Below, one piece after another: positions 17,028 through 25,544 of a DNA stretch of 64,000 nt. The stretch is from a bacterium HR33 (lineage in GTDB: Bacteria; Gemmatimonadota; Gemmatimonadetes; Gemmatimonadales; GWC2-71-9). The notes below the pieces were generated by a model. It had not been told where the DNA came from. It was given only the letters and a program-made list of their open reading frames with translations, and ran no database searches. How positions within the stretch are numbered: the stretch's first letter is position 1; every line of letters starts with the position of its first letter. Made by a program: the position numbers and the translations under genes. The DNA is taken from the NCBI GenBank assembly GCA_002923375.1, contig BEIJ01000002.1:372001-436000 (forward strand), given 5' to 3'.

Positions 17028-17597
17028 ATGAGCGCTGACTTCCGCCCCGCAGCCCGAGCTGCGGCGGCCGTCGTGGCTCTTCTGCCTCTGGTGCTCGCTG
17101 TGGTGTGGCTCAGGACCCCCGAGGCTCAGCAGCAGCCCGCCGAATTCGTAGCTCCTGCGATTTCCGACACGGGCAGCCTCGAGGGACCCCGCCAGCCGAT
17201 CTTTTTCCGCCATGATATTCACGCCGGCCAGTACCAGATGGACTGCCGGTATTGCCACTATGCGGTGGAAGTAAGCCCGTACCCTGGCCTTCCCAGCATG
17301 GAAACCTGTATGGGCTGCCACCGGATCACGGGTGCGGCGCTGCCCGAAGTGCAAAAGCTGAGGGAGGCGGCCGGAACCGGACAGGCGATCGAGTGGGTGA
17401 AGGTGCACAACTTGCCGCAGTTCGTGCGGTTCCCCCACATGCGGCACGTTCGCGCGGAAATTGCATGCCAGACCTGCCACGGACCGGTAGAACGAATGCC
17501 TCAGGTTTATCAATACGCCTCGCTGAAGATGGGCTGGTGTCTGGACTGCCATAAGCAGCGCCAGGTGACCACCGATTGCACTGCGTGTCACTACTGA
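17028..17597 (+). CDS. actA: Alternative complex III subunit ActA, pentaheme cytochrome c
   Basis: 189 residues with an N-terminal membrane helix (about 12-29) acting as signal or anchor. Five c-type heme motifs are present: C73-R-Y-C-H, C94-M-G-C-H, C147-Q-T-C-H, C171-L-D-C-H and C184-T-A-C-H, the pentaheme count known for ActA. The protein ends one residue after the last heme. In alternative complex III it carries electrons from the iron-sulfur subunit ActB toward the monoheme cytochrome. It starts the six-gene operon and is separated from actB by 13 bp. Confidence 0.92.
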   Translation: MSADFRPAARAAAAVVALLPLVLAVVWLRTPEAQQQPAEFVAPAISDTGSLEGPRQPIFFRHDIHAGQYQMDCRYCHYAVEVSPYPGLPSMETCMGCHRITGAALPEVQKLREAAGTGQAIEWVKVHNLPQFVRFPHMRHVRAEIACQTCHGPVERMPQVYQYASLKMGWCLDCHKQRQVTTDCTACHY

Positions 17598-17610
17598 GGG
17601 GGCAGGCGGG

Positions 17611-20600
17611 ATGAGCGATAGCTGGCAAATGTTGGAAGGTGAAGGGGCCCGGATTAACCGCCGGAAATTTCTCAAGGTGCTGGGAGTAGCCGGCGGGGGC
17701 GCCGTGGCGCTCAGCGGTTGCGCCGGCGAGCCGGAGAAGCTCATCCCGTATCTGATAGCTCCGGAGGATCAGATCCCGGGCGTGGCCACATGGTATGCCA
17801 CAACCTGCCGGGAGTGTCCGGGTGGATGCGGGGTGCACGCCAAGGTGCGCGAAGGTCGGGTGGTCAAGCTCGAAGGAAACCCCGACCATCCGGTCAACCT
17901 AGGTAAGCTGTGCGCAAGGGGACAGGCGGCGCTCCAAGGGGTGTACAATCCCGATCGGGTGCGCTCGCCGCTGGCCCGCACGGCGGGCGGCGATTTCGAG
18001 CCGATCTCCTGGGAAGACGCTCTCCAGAGAGTTGCCGAACGGCTGGGTTCGGCGGAAAGAGGGCGGATCTGGTTCCTGACCGGCAACGAGAAGGGAACCT
18101 TCGAGCAACTGGTCAGGGAATGGCTGAGCGCCTTCGGCTCGGGCCGCCACGTGGTGTACGAGCCTTTTGGGTACGAGGCGCTCAGGCGGGCTACGCTGGA
18201 TGTGTTCGGTATCGACGGGCTTCCCTTCTATCACTTGGATGAGGCTCGCTACATCCTCTCCTTCGGCGCCGATTTTCTGGAAACCTGGTTGAGTCCGGTG
18301 GAACTCACCCGCCGATTTACCGCCTCTCATGCCTTCCAGAACGGATCCATGGGGCGGCTGGTCCAGGTGGAGCCGCGGATGGGTCTTACCGGAATGAATG
18401 CCGACGAGTGGATCGCTCCGGTGCCGGGGACCGAGGGGCTCGTGGCGCTGGCGATCGCCCATGTGATCGTACGGGATCGCCTGGCGCGGGTGCCCGCCGA
18501 TGTGTCCCGAATCCGCCAGGTGTTGGACGCCCACACTCCCGAAGCGGTAGCCGGGCGCTCGGGAGTTGCGGCGGAGACGATAGAGCGGCTGGCGCGGGAG
18601 TTCACCGCTGAGTCGAGCGTTGCGCTGCCCGGCGGTGTGGGTTCCCAGCATTCCCAGGCTCATGCTTCTGCGGCCGCGGTTCACCTGCTCAACTACGTGG
18701 CGGGTAATGTGGGTCGCACCGTGACCTTCGCCCCGGGTTACGACCCTTCGGGGGGAAGCAGCTATCGCGGTTTAGCCGATCTGGCGGCGGCGGCGCGGAA
18801 CGGGGAAGTGGGCGTATTGCTGGTACACGGCGCCAATCCGGTGTACGCCTCGCCCGCCGGTCTCGGTTTCGCCCAAGCGATGCGCCAGATCTCCTTCAAG
18901 GTGAGTTTCTCGCGATTCCTGGACGAGACTGCGCGGGAGGCGGATCTGATCCTTCCGGATCACGATCCTCTGGAGCAGTGGAACGATTACGAGCCGCGCC
19001 CCGGAGTGTACGCTCTTCAGCAGCCGGTCATGCAGCCGGTCTTCGATACCCGGCAGACCGGGGATGTGCTTTTGGAGCTTGCCCGAATTAGTGGGGGGCA
19101 GGCGGCGGCGCGGTTTTCGGCGTCCACTTACCGTGACTACCTGATGGAACGCTGGCGGCAGATTCAGCGCCAGGTGGGTGCTCGGGGCACGTTCGAGGAA
19201 TTTTGGAACGAGGCCTTGAGGCGCGGCGGAGTCTGGACCGAGGTGCGCGGCCGTGGCGCTTCTCTGGCGGCCGGTGTTTCGAGGCTTCAATTCGACGCCT
19301 GGAGCGCTCCCGAAGGTAGCCTCACCCTGATAGCGTACCCCTCGAGTGCTTTGTACGACGGGCGCGGTGCCAATCGTCCCTGGTTGCAGGAGCTGCCCGA
19401 CCCGGTGACCAAGGTTACCTGGGGGAGTTGGGTGGAGATTCACCCGGAGACGGCAGCGCGCATGGGGGTGGCGGAAGGGGAGTTCGTGGAGGTGAGTTCG
19501 GAAGCCGGGGCGATCCGAGCGCCGGCGTATCTCTACCAGGGGGTACGGCCCGATGTGGTGGCGGTTGCGGTGGGACAGGGGCATACCGCATTTGGAAGGT
19601 ACGCAGAGGGGCGGGGGGTGAACGTTTACGGCGTGCTGGGAGCGGAGCCTCAGGAGTTCGGCGGGATTGCGTACTACGCGGCCGTGAGCATTCGCAAAAC
19701 CGGCGAGTACGAGCGCCTTGCCAAGACCGAGGGGACGCCGCGCCAGCTCGGCCGCGGGATAGCCCAGGCAACGACTCTGGCGGAAATGTTGCACGGCGAG
19801 TTCCACCCGGAGCACACCGAGCACGCCGCCGAGGTTCCCGAGCACATAGAAGAGGTTCTGGAGCAGTGGCAGGAGCGGCAGTATGCCGACTGGCGCAACC
19901 GCGGCAACTACGCCGGTGAACATCCGCGCTGGGGGATGGTGATCGACCTGAGCCGGTGCACCGGCTGCAGCGCCTGCGTAACGGCCTGCTATGCGGAAAA
20001 CAACATACCGACGGTGGGCAAGGCCGCGGTGCAGCGGGGTCGGGAAATGTCGTGGCTGAGAATCGAGCGGTACTTCGAGGGCGGTAACGGAGAGCCTTTC
20101 GAAGCGCGGGTGATCCCCATGCTGTGCCAGCACTGCACCAACGCGCCTTGCGAGCCGGTATGTCCGGTGTTCGCGGCCTACCACACGCCGGACGGCCTGA
20201 ACGCTCAGGTGTACAACCGGTGCGTGGGGACCCGCTACTGTTCCAACAACTGTCCTTACAAGGTTCGCTACTTCAACTGGTTCGACTATCAAAATCCGGC
20301 GGATCCCGCCTTCGCGTGGCCCGACCCGCTTCACTGGCTCCTCAACCCTGACATCACGGTTCGCTCCAAGGGTGTGATGGAAAAGTGCACCTTCTGCATT
20401 CAGCGGATTCGGGGAGCCCAACACCGAGCCCGGATGGAGGGAATTCCTATCCGCGACGGGGACATCAAGACGGCGTGCGAGCAGACCTGCCCTGCGGACG
20501 CGATCGTGTTCGGCGACCTCAACGACCCGGACTCGCGGGTTTCCAGACTGGCTTTGGACCCCAGAGGATACAAGGTGTTGGAAGGGCTCAATACTCGACC

Positions 20601-20646
20601 CGCGATAACCTACCTGGCTAGAGTGCGCAACCGGGCGGAGGAGTGA
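17611..20646 (+). CDS. actB: Alternative complex III subunit ActB (molybdopterin-like domain fused to iron-sulfur domain)
   Basis: 1011 residues. A twin-arginine signal (INRRKFLKVLG, about residues 9-19) targets it across the membrane. Residues about 45-740 match the molybdopterin-oxidoreductase fold and about 770-1005 a four-cluster ferredoxin domain: CTGCSACVTAC, CQHCTNAPCEPVC, CVGTRYCSNNC and CTFC with CEQTC. This fusion defines ActB. Near the N-terminus it has Cys-x2-Cys-x3-Cys-x27-Cys (CRECPGGC to KLCARGQ), spacing like the cluster-binding motif of catalytic bis-MGD enzymes. Its role is quinol-derived electron transfer to ActA. It is separated from actC by 4 bp. Confidence 0.93.
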   Translation: MSDSWQMLEGEGARINRRKFLKVLGVAGGGAVALSGCAGEPEKLIPYLIAPEDQIPGVATWYATTCRECPGGCGVHAKVREGRVVKLEGNPDHPVNLGKLCARGQAALQGVYNPDRVRSPLARTAGGDFEPISWEDALQRVAERLGSAERGRIWFLTGNEKGTFEQLVREWLSAFGSGRHVVYEPFGYEALRRATLDVFGIDGLPFYHLDEARYILSFGADFLETWLSPVELTRRFTASHAFQNGSMGRLVQVEPRMGLTGMNADEWIAPVPGTEGLVALAIAHVIVRDRLARVPADVSRIRQVLDAHTPEAVAGRSGVAAETIERLAREFTAESSVALPGGVGSQHSQAHASAAAVHLLNYVAGNVGRTVTFAPGYDPSGGSSYRGLADLAAAARNGEVGVLLVHGANPVYASPAGLGFAQAMRQISFKVSFSRFLDETAREADLILPDHDPLEQWNDYEPRPGVYALQQPVMQPVFDTRQTGDVLLELARISGGQAAARFSASTYRDYLMERWRQIQRQVGARGTFEEFWNEALRRGGVWTEVRGRGASLAAGVSRLQFDAWSAPEGSLTLIAYPSSALYDGRGANRPWLQELPDPVTKVTWGSWVEIHPETAARMGVAEGEFVEVSSEAGAIRAPAYLYQGVRPDVVAVAVGQGHTAFGRYAEGRGVNVYGVLGAEPQEFGGIAYYAAVSIRKTGEYERLAKTEGTPRQLGRGIAQATTLAEMLHGEFHPEHTEHAAEVPEHIEEVLEQWQERQYADWRNRGNYAGEHPRWGMVIDLSRCTGCSACVTACYAENNIPTVGKAAVQRGREMSWLRIERYFEGGNGEPFEARVIPMLCQHCTNAPCEPVCPVFAAYHTPDGLNAQVYNRCVGTRYCSNNCPYKVRYFNWFDYQNPADPAFAWPDPLHWLLNPDITVRSKGVMEKCTFCIQRIRGAQHRARMEGIPIRDGDIKTACEQTCPADAIVFGDLNDPDSRVSRLALDPRGYKVLEGLNTRPAITYLARVRNRAEE

Positions 20647-20650
20647 GACG

Positions 20651-22003
20651 ATGGCGGCGATTGCTCAGCCGGAACGGGTAACGGCAACCCCCACCTACCG
20701 GGAAATCACCCGGGACATAGTCGCCACCTTGGGGCATCCGGGGCGGCTTTACTGGATCGCTCTGGGGTCCGCGCTTCTGGTCCTGGCGATCGGTGCGGGA
20801 GCCTTGCTGTACCAGATTCGCTACGGGTTGGGTGTCGCGGGATACGCCCCGCCCGTCATGTGGGGCGTGTACATCACCACGTTCGTGTTCTGGGTCGGTA
20901 TAGCCCACTGCGGGACTCTGGTCTCGGCCATCCTGTATCTCTTCCGCTCTGCCTGGAGAACCGCAGTGTACCGGACGGCGGAGGTGATGACGGTCTTCGC
21001 GGTGCTCACCGCGGGCTTGTTTCCCCTGATCCATATCGGCCGGATTTGGTACGCCTATTGGCTGATCCCTTATCCCAACCAGCGGCAGATCTGGGTGAAC
21101 TTCAAGTCGCCCCTGTTGTGGGACGTCTTCGCGGTAACTACCTACCTCATCGTGAGCACCGTCTTTCTCACGGTGGGTATGATCCCTGACGTAGCGTCGG
21201 CCCGGGATCGGGCCACGGGTTGGCGGAAGAAGCTCTACGAACTGGTATCGCTGGGTTGGAAAGGGACCGATCAGCAGTGGCGGCACTATTTGAAGGCCTA
21301 CCTTTACCTCGCCGCCTTCGCCACGCCGCTGGTGCTTTCGGTGCACAGCGTGGTCTCCTGGGACTTTGCCATGTCCATCGTACCCGGGTGGCACACCACG
21401 ATCTTCGCGCCGTACTTCGTGGCGGGAGCCATCTATTCCGGTCTGGCGATGGTGGTGACCCTCTTGGTTCCCTTGAGGAGAGCGTTCAAGCTCGAACGGT
21501 ATATCCACGAAGATCACTTCGAGAACTTGGCCAAGCTCATCCTGATCACGGGTATGATCGTGGGCTATGCCTACGCCGTGGAATACTTCATAGCTTGGTA
21601 CAGCGGCAACCCGTTCGAGAGGTCGGCCTTTTGGAATCGGGCCTTCGGCGACTATTGGTGGGCCACTTGGACGATGATCGTTTGCAACGCCTTCTTGCCG
21701 CTCTTGTTGTGGTTCCGCAAGATCCGCCGGAGCATTCCGGCGATGTTCCTGATCTCGCTGTTCGTCAACCTGGGAATGTGGTTCGAGCGGTTCGTGATAA
21801 TCGTGGTATCCCTGTCCTTCGAGTACGAGCCCTTCGCCCACGGCCACTACACTCCTTCATGGGTTGACTGGGCGATCCTGGCGGGAAGCTTCGGTTGGTT
21901 CTTCACCTGGTTCTTGCTGTTTGCCAAGAACTTCCCCATGGTCTCCATCGCCGAAGTGAAGGAAATCATACCGATGCCGCGCAGAAAGGAAGCCCGCACA
22001 TGA
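20651..22003 (+). CDS. actC: Alternative complex III subunit ActC, NrfD-like quinol-interacting membrane protein
   Basis: 450 residues with about ten membrane helices in the NrfD/PsrC pattern (for example MWGVYITTFVFWVGIAH and SVVSWDFAMSIVPGWH). ActC and ActF are the paired membrane subunits of alternative complex III; ActC carries the quinol site next to ActB. The stop codon overlaps the ActD start as ATGA (22000-22003). Confidence 0.92.
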   Translation: MAAIAQPERVTATPTYREITRDIVATLGHPGRLYWIALGSALLVLAIGAGALLYQIRYGLGVAGYAPPVMWGVYITTFVFWVGIAHCGTLVSAILYLFRSAWRTAVYRTAEVMTVFAVLTAGLFPLIHIGRIWYAYWLIPYPNQRQIWVNFKSPLLWDVFAVTTYLIVSTVFLTVGMIPDVASARDRATGWRKKLYELVSLGWKGTDQQWRHYLKAYLYLAAFATPLVLSVHSVVSWDFAMSIVPGWHTTIFAPYFVAGAIYSGLAMVVTLLVPLRRAFKLERYIHEDHFENLAKLILITGMIVGYAYAVEYFIAWYSGNPFERSAFWNRAFGDYWWATWTMIVCNAFLPLLLWFRKIRRSIPAMFLISLFVNLGMWFERFVIIVVSLSFEYEPFAHGHYTPSWVDWAILAGSFGWFFTWFLLFAKNFPMVSIAEVKEIIPMPRRKEART

Positions 22004-22503
22004 GCGGGCCGCCCGGAGTCTTGGCCGCCTTTCAGCACGTGGACGCCGCGGTGGATGCGATCCGGGCGGTAAAGGAGCTGGGCTACCGCGACTTCACGGT
22101 TTACACCCCCGCCCCCAACCACGAGGTCGACAAGGCGGTGGGGCACAAGGTGAGCCCGGTGCGCCTGTGGACCTTGTTCGGCGGCCTCACCGGCTGCGCC
22201 GCCGGTTTCGCGATGACGCTCTGGATGTCCTACGACTATCCGATTGTGGTGGGGGGTAAGCCCTTGGGCTCGATTCCGCCCTATGTGGTTATAGCCTTCG
22301 AACTCACGATATTGATAGGCGCACTCTCGACTATCGCCGGGCTGCTCTTCCACAGCTGGCGAACTCGGCGAAAGGCCGCGTACGATCCGCGGTTCAGCGA
22401 CGACCACATCGGGATTTTCGTCCCGGCTCCGCCGGAGCGTCACGCCGCTCTCAGGCAGCTGTTCATCGAATCCGGGGCGGTGGAGGTGAAGGTTGAAGGC
22501 TAA
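22000..22503 (+). CDS. actD: Alternative complex III subunit ActD
   Basis: 167 residues. The start is the ATG at 22000, overlapping the actC stop; open frame further upstream lies inside actC and is discarded. The protein has a hydrophilic N-terminal part (GVLAAFQHVDAAVDAIRAV), two membrane helices (about 57-75 and 95-117), and a soluble C-terminal part with DDHIGIFV. This matches the DUF3341 family, which is ActD. It anchors and stabilises the complex and carries no cofactor. The last 11 bp overlap actE. Confidence 0.92.
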   Translation: MSGPPGVLAAFQHVDAAVDAIRAVKELGYRDFTVYTPAPNHEVDKAVGHKVSPVRLWTLFGGLTGCAAGFAMTLWMSYDYPIVVGGKPLGSIPPYVVIAFELTILIGALSTIAGLLFHSWRTRRKAAYDPRFSDDHIGIFVPAPPERHAALRQLFIESGAVEVKVEG

Positions 22504-23062
22504 CGGCCTGTTGCGCTCTTTCGGTCTGTTAATCGCCGCCGGGGCGGTGACGCTCTCCGCGTGCTCGCGGGAACAGTGGCACCGGGCGCCTTCTCCCGAC
22601 GATGTCATAGCCGCGGTTCCCTGGTTCGCCGTGATGAAGCGGAGCATCGCGGTAGCTCCTTATCGGAACGTGGCTCCTCGTCCCCCCGTACCGGGTACCG
22701 TGCCGGTGGACGGCTCGGAGCCGCCGCTACCCATTACCCGGGACAACCTGCCGCGCATCGATCGGCTGGTAAACCCGGTACAGCGGACCAGCGAGTCGAT
22801 AGAGCGGGGAAGGGATCGCTATCAGATCTACTGCCAGGTCTGCCACGGCCCCGAAGGCCACGGCGACGGGCCCGTGGTTCCCAAGTTCTTCCCGCCGCCG
22901 GATCTCACCGCCCAGCAGGCGAGGAGCTATACCGACGGCTACATCTACACCATCATCCGCCACGGCCGGGGAATCATGCCGGCCTACGGGGACAAGATCC
23001 GCGGCGAAGATCGGTGGCACTTGGTCAACTACATCAGAGTGTTGCAGGGAGCGAGTCGGTGA
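22493..23062 (+). CDS. actE: Alternative complex III subunit ActE, monoheme cytochrome c lipoprotein
   Basis: 189 residues from a TTG start at 22493, preceded by GGAGGTGAAGG inside actD. The signal ends in a lipobox LSAC (Cys24), so it is lipid-anchored. One heme motif, CQVCH (114-118), and a likely distal Met162 (GIMPAYG) make a class I cytochrome c. ActE is expected to receive electrons from ActA and pass them to a terminal oxidase. It overlaps actF by 4 bp (GTGA at 23059-23062). Confidence 0.9.
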   Translation: MKANGLLRSFGLLIAAGAVTLSACSREQWHRAPSPDDVIAAVPWFAVMKRSIAVAPYRNVAPRPPVPGTVPVDGSEPPLPITRDNLPRIDRLVNPVQRTSESIERGRDRYQIYCQVCHGPEGHGDGPVVPKFFPPPDLTAQQARSYTDGYIYTIIRHGRGIMPAYGDKIRGEDRWHLVNYIRVLQGASR

Positions 23063-24309
23063 GCGGCTGGTTCGACAAGGAAAGCTATCGCCGCGCGGCC
23101 AGTGTTCCCGCATCCGGATTCATAATCGCCGGAGGGGTGCTGGCGGCGTGGGGGATCGTGTCTTTCTTGATCGCAGTCTCTGGAGACGATCCCGCAAGAG
23201 CCTGGCGCATATATCACGTGAATTTCCTTTACTTCACCGGCATAGCGATCGGCGGGGTGCTGTTCTCCGCGGTCCACCGGATTGCCAAAGGATGGTGGGC
23301 CGGACCGATCGTCAGGTTCGCCGAAGCCGGCGCCGCCTTCCTGCCCGTATCGCTGCTTTGCTTTCTTTTCCTGTTCCTGGGGAGCCGCTACGTCTTCCCG
23401 TGGGTTGAACATCCTACGCCGGCCCGCGGTAAATGGCTCACTACCCCCTGGGTTTTCTGGCGGGATCTCCTGAGCCTGGTAGCGGTCTTCGGAGTGGCCA
23501 TAGCCTACGTATGGCACTCCTTGAAACCCGACGTAGCCGAGCTCAAAGACCGAGTCGAAGGGTACAAGAAAAACCTCTACCACCGGATAGCGGGAGATTT
23601 TACTCCCACGCCGGAGGCGCTGGCCCGCAACGAGGAACGCCTCAACCGGCTGGCACCGCTGCTCTGCGTGCTGTACGGCTACCTGTTTTCACTGATCGCC
23701 TTCGATCTGGTGATGTCCCTGGCTCCCTACTGGGTCAGCACCTTGTTCGGCGGCTTCTTCTTCATGGGCGCGTTCTTGACCGGTCTCACGAGTCTGGGGC
23801 TCATGATGGTTTACTGGCGGCGAAAACTCGACCTCGGCGAGCTGATCGGCCGCCAGCAGTTCCACGATTTGGGCAAACTGGTCTTCGGATTCTCGATCTT
23901 TTGGACCTACCTCATGTTCAGCCAGTTTCTGGTTCAGTGGTACGGCAATCTACCGGAGGAGACCAGCTTCCCGTTTTACAGGCTATGGGGAGAGTGGCGG
24001 CTGATCGGAACCATGGTCGGGTTGATGGTGTTCGTCATCCCCTTCTGGGGACTGATATGGGTGAAGGCCAAGATCACGCCCTTTACCTTCACGCTTTTCG
24101 TGAGCGTGAGCCTGGTGGGCATGTGGCTGGAACGCTACCTCCTGGTCCAACCGTCGCTGACCGAGCACGGGCCGCACATCGGGCTTGTAGAGCTGGCGGT
24201 GACCGCCGGCTTCCTGGGTCTGTTCCTGCTGGCCTACGGCATGTTCGCCAAGACCTTCCCGATGGTGAGTCCGAGATTGGCCGAACAGGCCGCCAAACTG
24301 CACCATTGA
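23059..24309 (+). CDS. actF: Alternative complex III subunit ActF, integral membrane protein
   Basis: 416 residues from the GTG at 23059, overlapping the actE stop. A longer open frame continuing upstream to 22561 lies wholly inside actE and encodes no recognisable segment, so it is rejected. The protein has about ten membrane helices and is a paralogue of ActC, with repeated WxxY/F and SLAPYWVSTLFGGFFF blocks. It completes the membrane core of alternative complex III. No cytochrome oxidase gene follows, in contrast to many act loci. Confidence 0.9.
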   Translation: MSGWFDKESYRRAASVPASGFIIAGGVLAAWGIVSFLIAVSGDDPARAWRIYHVNFLYFTGIAIGGVLFSAVHRIAKGWWAGPIVRFAEAGAAFLPVSLLCFLFLFLGSRYVFPWVEHPTPARGKWLTTPWVFWRDLLSLVAVFGVAIAYVWHSLKPDVAELKDRVEGYKKNLYHRIAGDFTPTPEALARNEERLNRLAPLLCVLYGYLFSLIAFDLVMSLAPYWVSTLFGGFFFMGAFLTGLTSLGLMMVYWRRKLDLGELIGRQQFHDLGKLVFGFSIFWTYLMFSQFLVQWYGNLPEETSFPFYRLWGEWRLIGTMVGLMVFVIPFWGLIWVKAKITPFTFTLFVSVSLVGMWLERYLLVQPSLTEHGPHIGLVELAVTAGFLGLFLLAYGMFAKTFPMVSPRLAEQAAKLHH

Positions 24310-24449
24310 TCTAGTCTGCTGGAGTTCTCCGCGGGCCGGCTGCAACAAGTAAGCGGTCCCGCCCCGTTCGCGGCCAGCCTGGATGACCGGTGTTTGCTTC
24401 CGGCCGCCGAGTGTAGATTCAGTTCGGGCGCCAAAAACCAAAGCGACGT

Positions 24450-25544
24450 ATGCCAGGGGGCGGTATCGGCCATCAAGCCTCGATTTGGCTCGCCGCAGCG
24501 GAGGCGATCGCTGCGGGGCGGCGTGCTGCCTTTGCTACCGTGGCCCGCAAGCGGGGATCCCTTCCCATGGCGAGCGATGCGAAGATGCTGGTCACTGCCG
24601 ACGGCGCCAGATGGGGCACGGTGGGAGGTGGGTGTCTGGAAGCCGACGTCACCAGGCAGGCGCTGGCTACCATCGAGACGGGTTCTCCGGAACTGGTGAG
24701 CCATACTCTCAACGCCGACATCATTGGGGATTTGGCGCTCTCCTGCGGCGGTACCGTGGAGCTGTTCTTGGAGCCGCTCCCGCCGGAGCCTCGGCTTGCC
24801 GAGTTGTGCGCCGCCGTGGGCCGGGCCCTGCAGACGCGCCAGCCCGTGGTGGTGGCGACGGCTCTCCGCTGGGACAACGGGCCGGCCAAGGCGGTGAGGA
24901 TAGGAGACCAGAGTATGGGGATCGACGCAACCGGGCGGTTGCTCGAGTTAATAGAGCGCTACACCTGGAGTCCGACCCGGGGATCGCACCATGGAAGAGC
25001 CGGCCGGGTGGCGTCGGCATATCTGGACCGGGAGTCGGAAGCGTTCGTCGAGCCGATCAGCCGGGTTCCGCGGGTCACGGTCTTTGGAGCGGGTCACGTG
25101 GGCGCGGCGGTGGCGGAGCTGGCAGCACGGTCCGGATTCTACGTGGTGGTAGTGGACGATCGCGCCGAGTTCGCCAACCGAGAGCGGGTGCCGTCCGCTG
25201 CAGAGATCGTGGTTGAAGATTTCAGGTCGGTGCTGGACCGCATGGTCTTCGACGAAGACGACTACGTGATCGCCGCAACTCGCGGCCACAGCTTCGACGC
25301 CTACATAGTCGAGCGTACCGCTTCCTCTCGGGCCGGCTACGTGGGGATGTTGGGTAGCAAGCGGAAGAGAGCCGTGATTTGGCGCGCTCTGGAGGCCGCC
25401 GGTGTCGATCGCGAAGCCCTCTCCCGTGTTCGGTCGCCGATCGGCGTCGAGATCGGAGCCGATACTCCCGAAGAAATTGCCGTGTCGGTGGTGGCGGAGC
25501 TAATCCGGCTCAGGAGGTTGGGCTCTTTGGAGCCGGCCGAGTAA
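24450..25544 (+). CDS. XdhC/CoxI-family molybdenum-cofactor insertion protein
   Basis: 364 residues. The N-terminal XdhC_CoxI domain has GSLPMASDAKMLV and GTVGGGCLEADV. The C-terminal Rossmann domain has VTVFGAGHVGAAVAELAARSG (residues about 208 on), DYVIAATRGHSFD and the family-typical YVGMLGSKRKR. Members bind molybdenum cofactor and insert its sulfurated form into xanthine or CO dehydrogenase-type enzymes. No such enzyme gene is in the window, so this is an orphan here. No clear ribosome site precedes the ATG, so the start is tentative. Its 3' end overlaps the convergent anti-sigma gene by 45 bp. Confidence 0.85.
   Translation: MPGGGIGHQASIWLAAAEAIAAGRRAAFATVARKRGSLPMASDAKMLVTADGARWGTVGGGCLEADVTRQALATIETGSPELVSHTLNADIIGDLALSCGGTVELFLEPLPPEPRLAELCAAVGRALQTRQPVVVATALRWDNGPAKAVRIGDQSMGIDATGRLLELIERYTWSPTRGSHHGRAGRVASAYLDRESEAFVEPISRVPRVTVFGAGHVGAAVAELAARSGFYVVVVDDRAEFANRERVPSAAEIVVEDFRSVLDRMVFDEDDYVIAATRGHSFDAYIVERTASSRAGYVGMLGSKRKRAVIWRALEAAGVDREALSRVRSPIGVEIGADTPEEIAVSVVAELIRLRRLGSLEPAE

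Noticed and set aside
18772..20424. 550-codon open frame antisense to actB
   Set aside because: Long antisense frames are expected in GC-rich coding DNA. It shows no domain, and actB itself is complete with clear motifs.
22561..23058. Open frame extending the ActF coding region upstream by about 166 residues
   Set aside because: It runs inside actE in another frame, is Arg/Gly-rich and unlike membrane protein. The GTG at 23059 with the GTGA overlap gives a normal ActF length.
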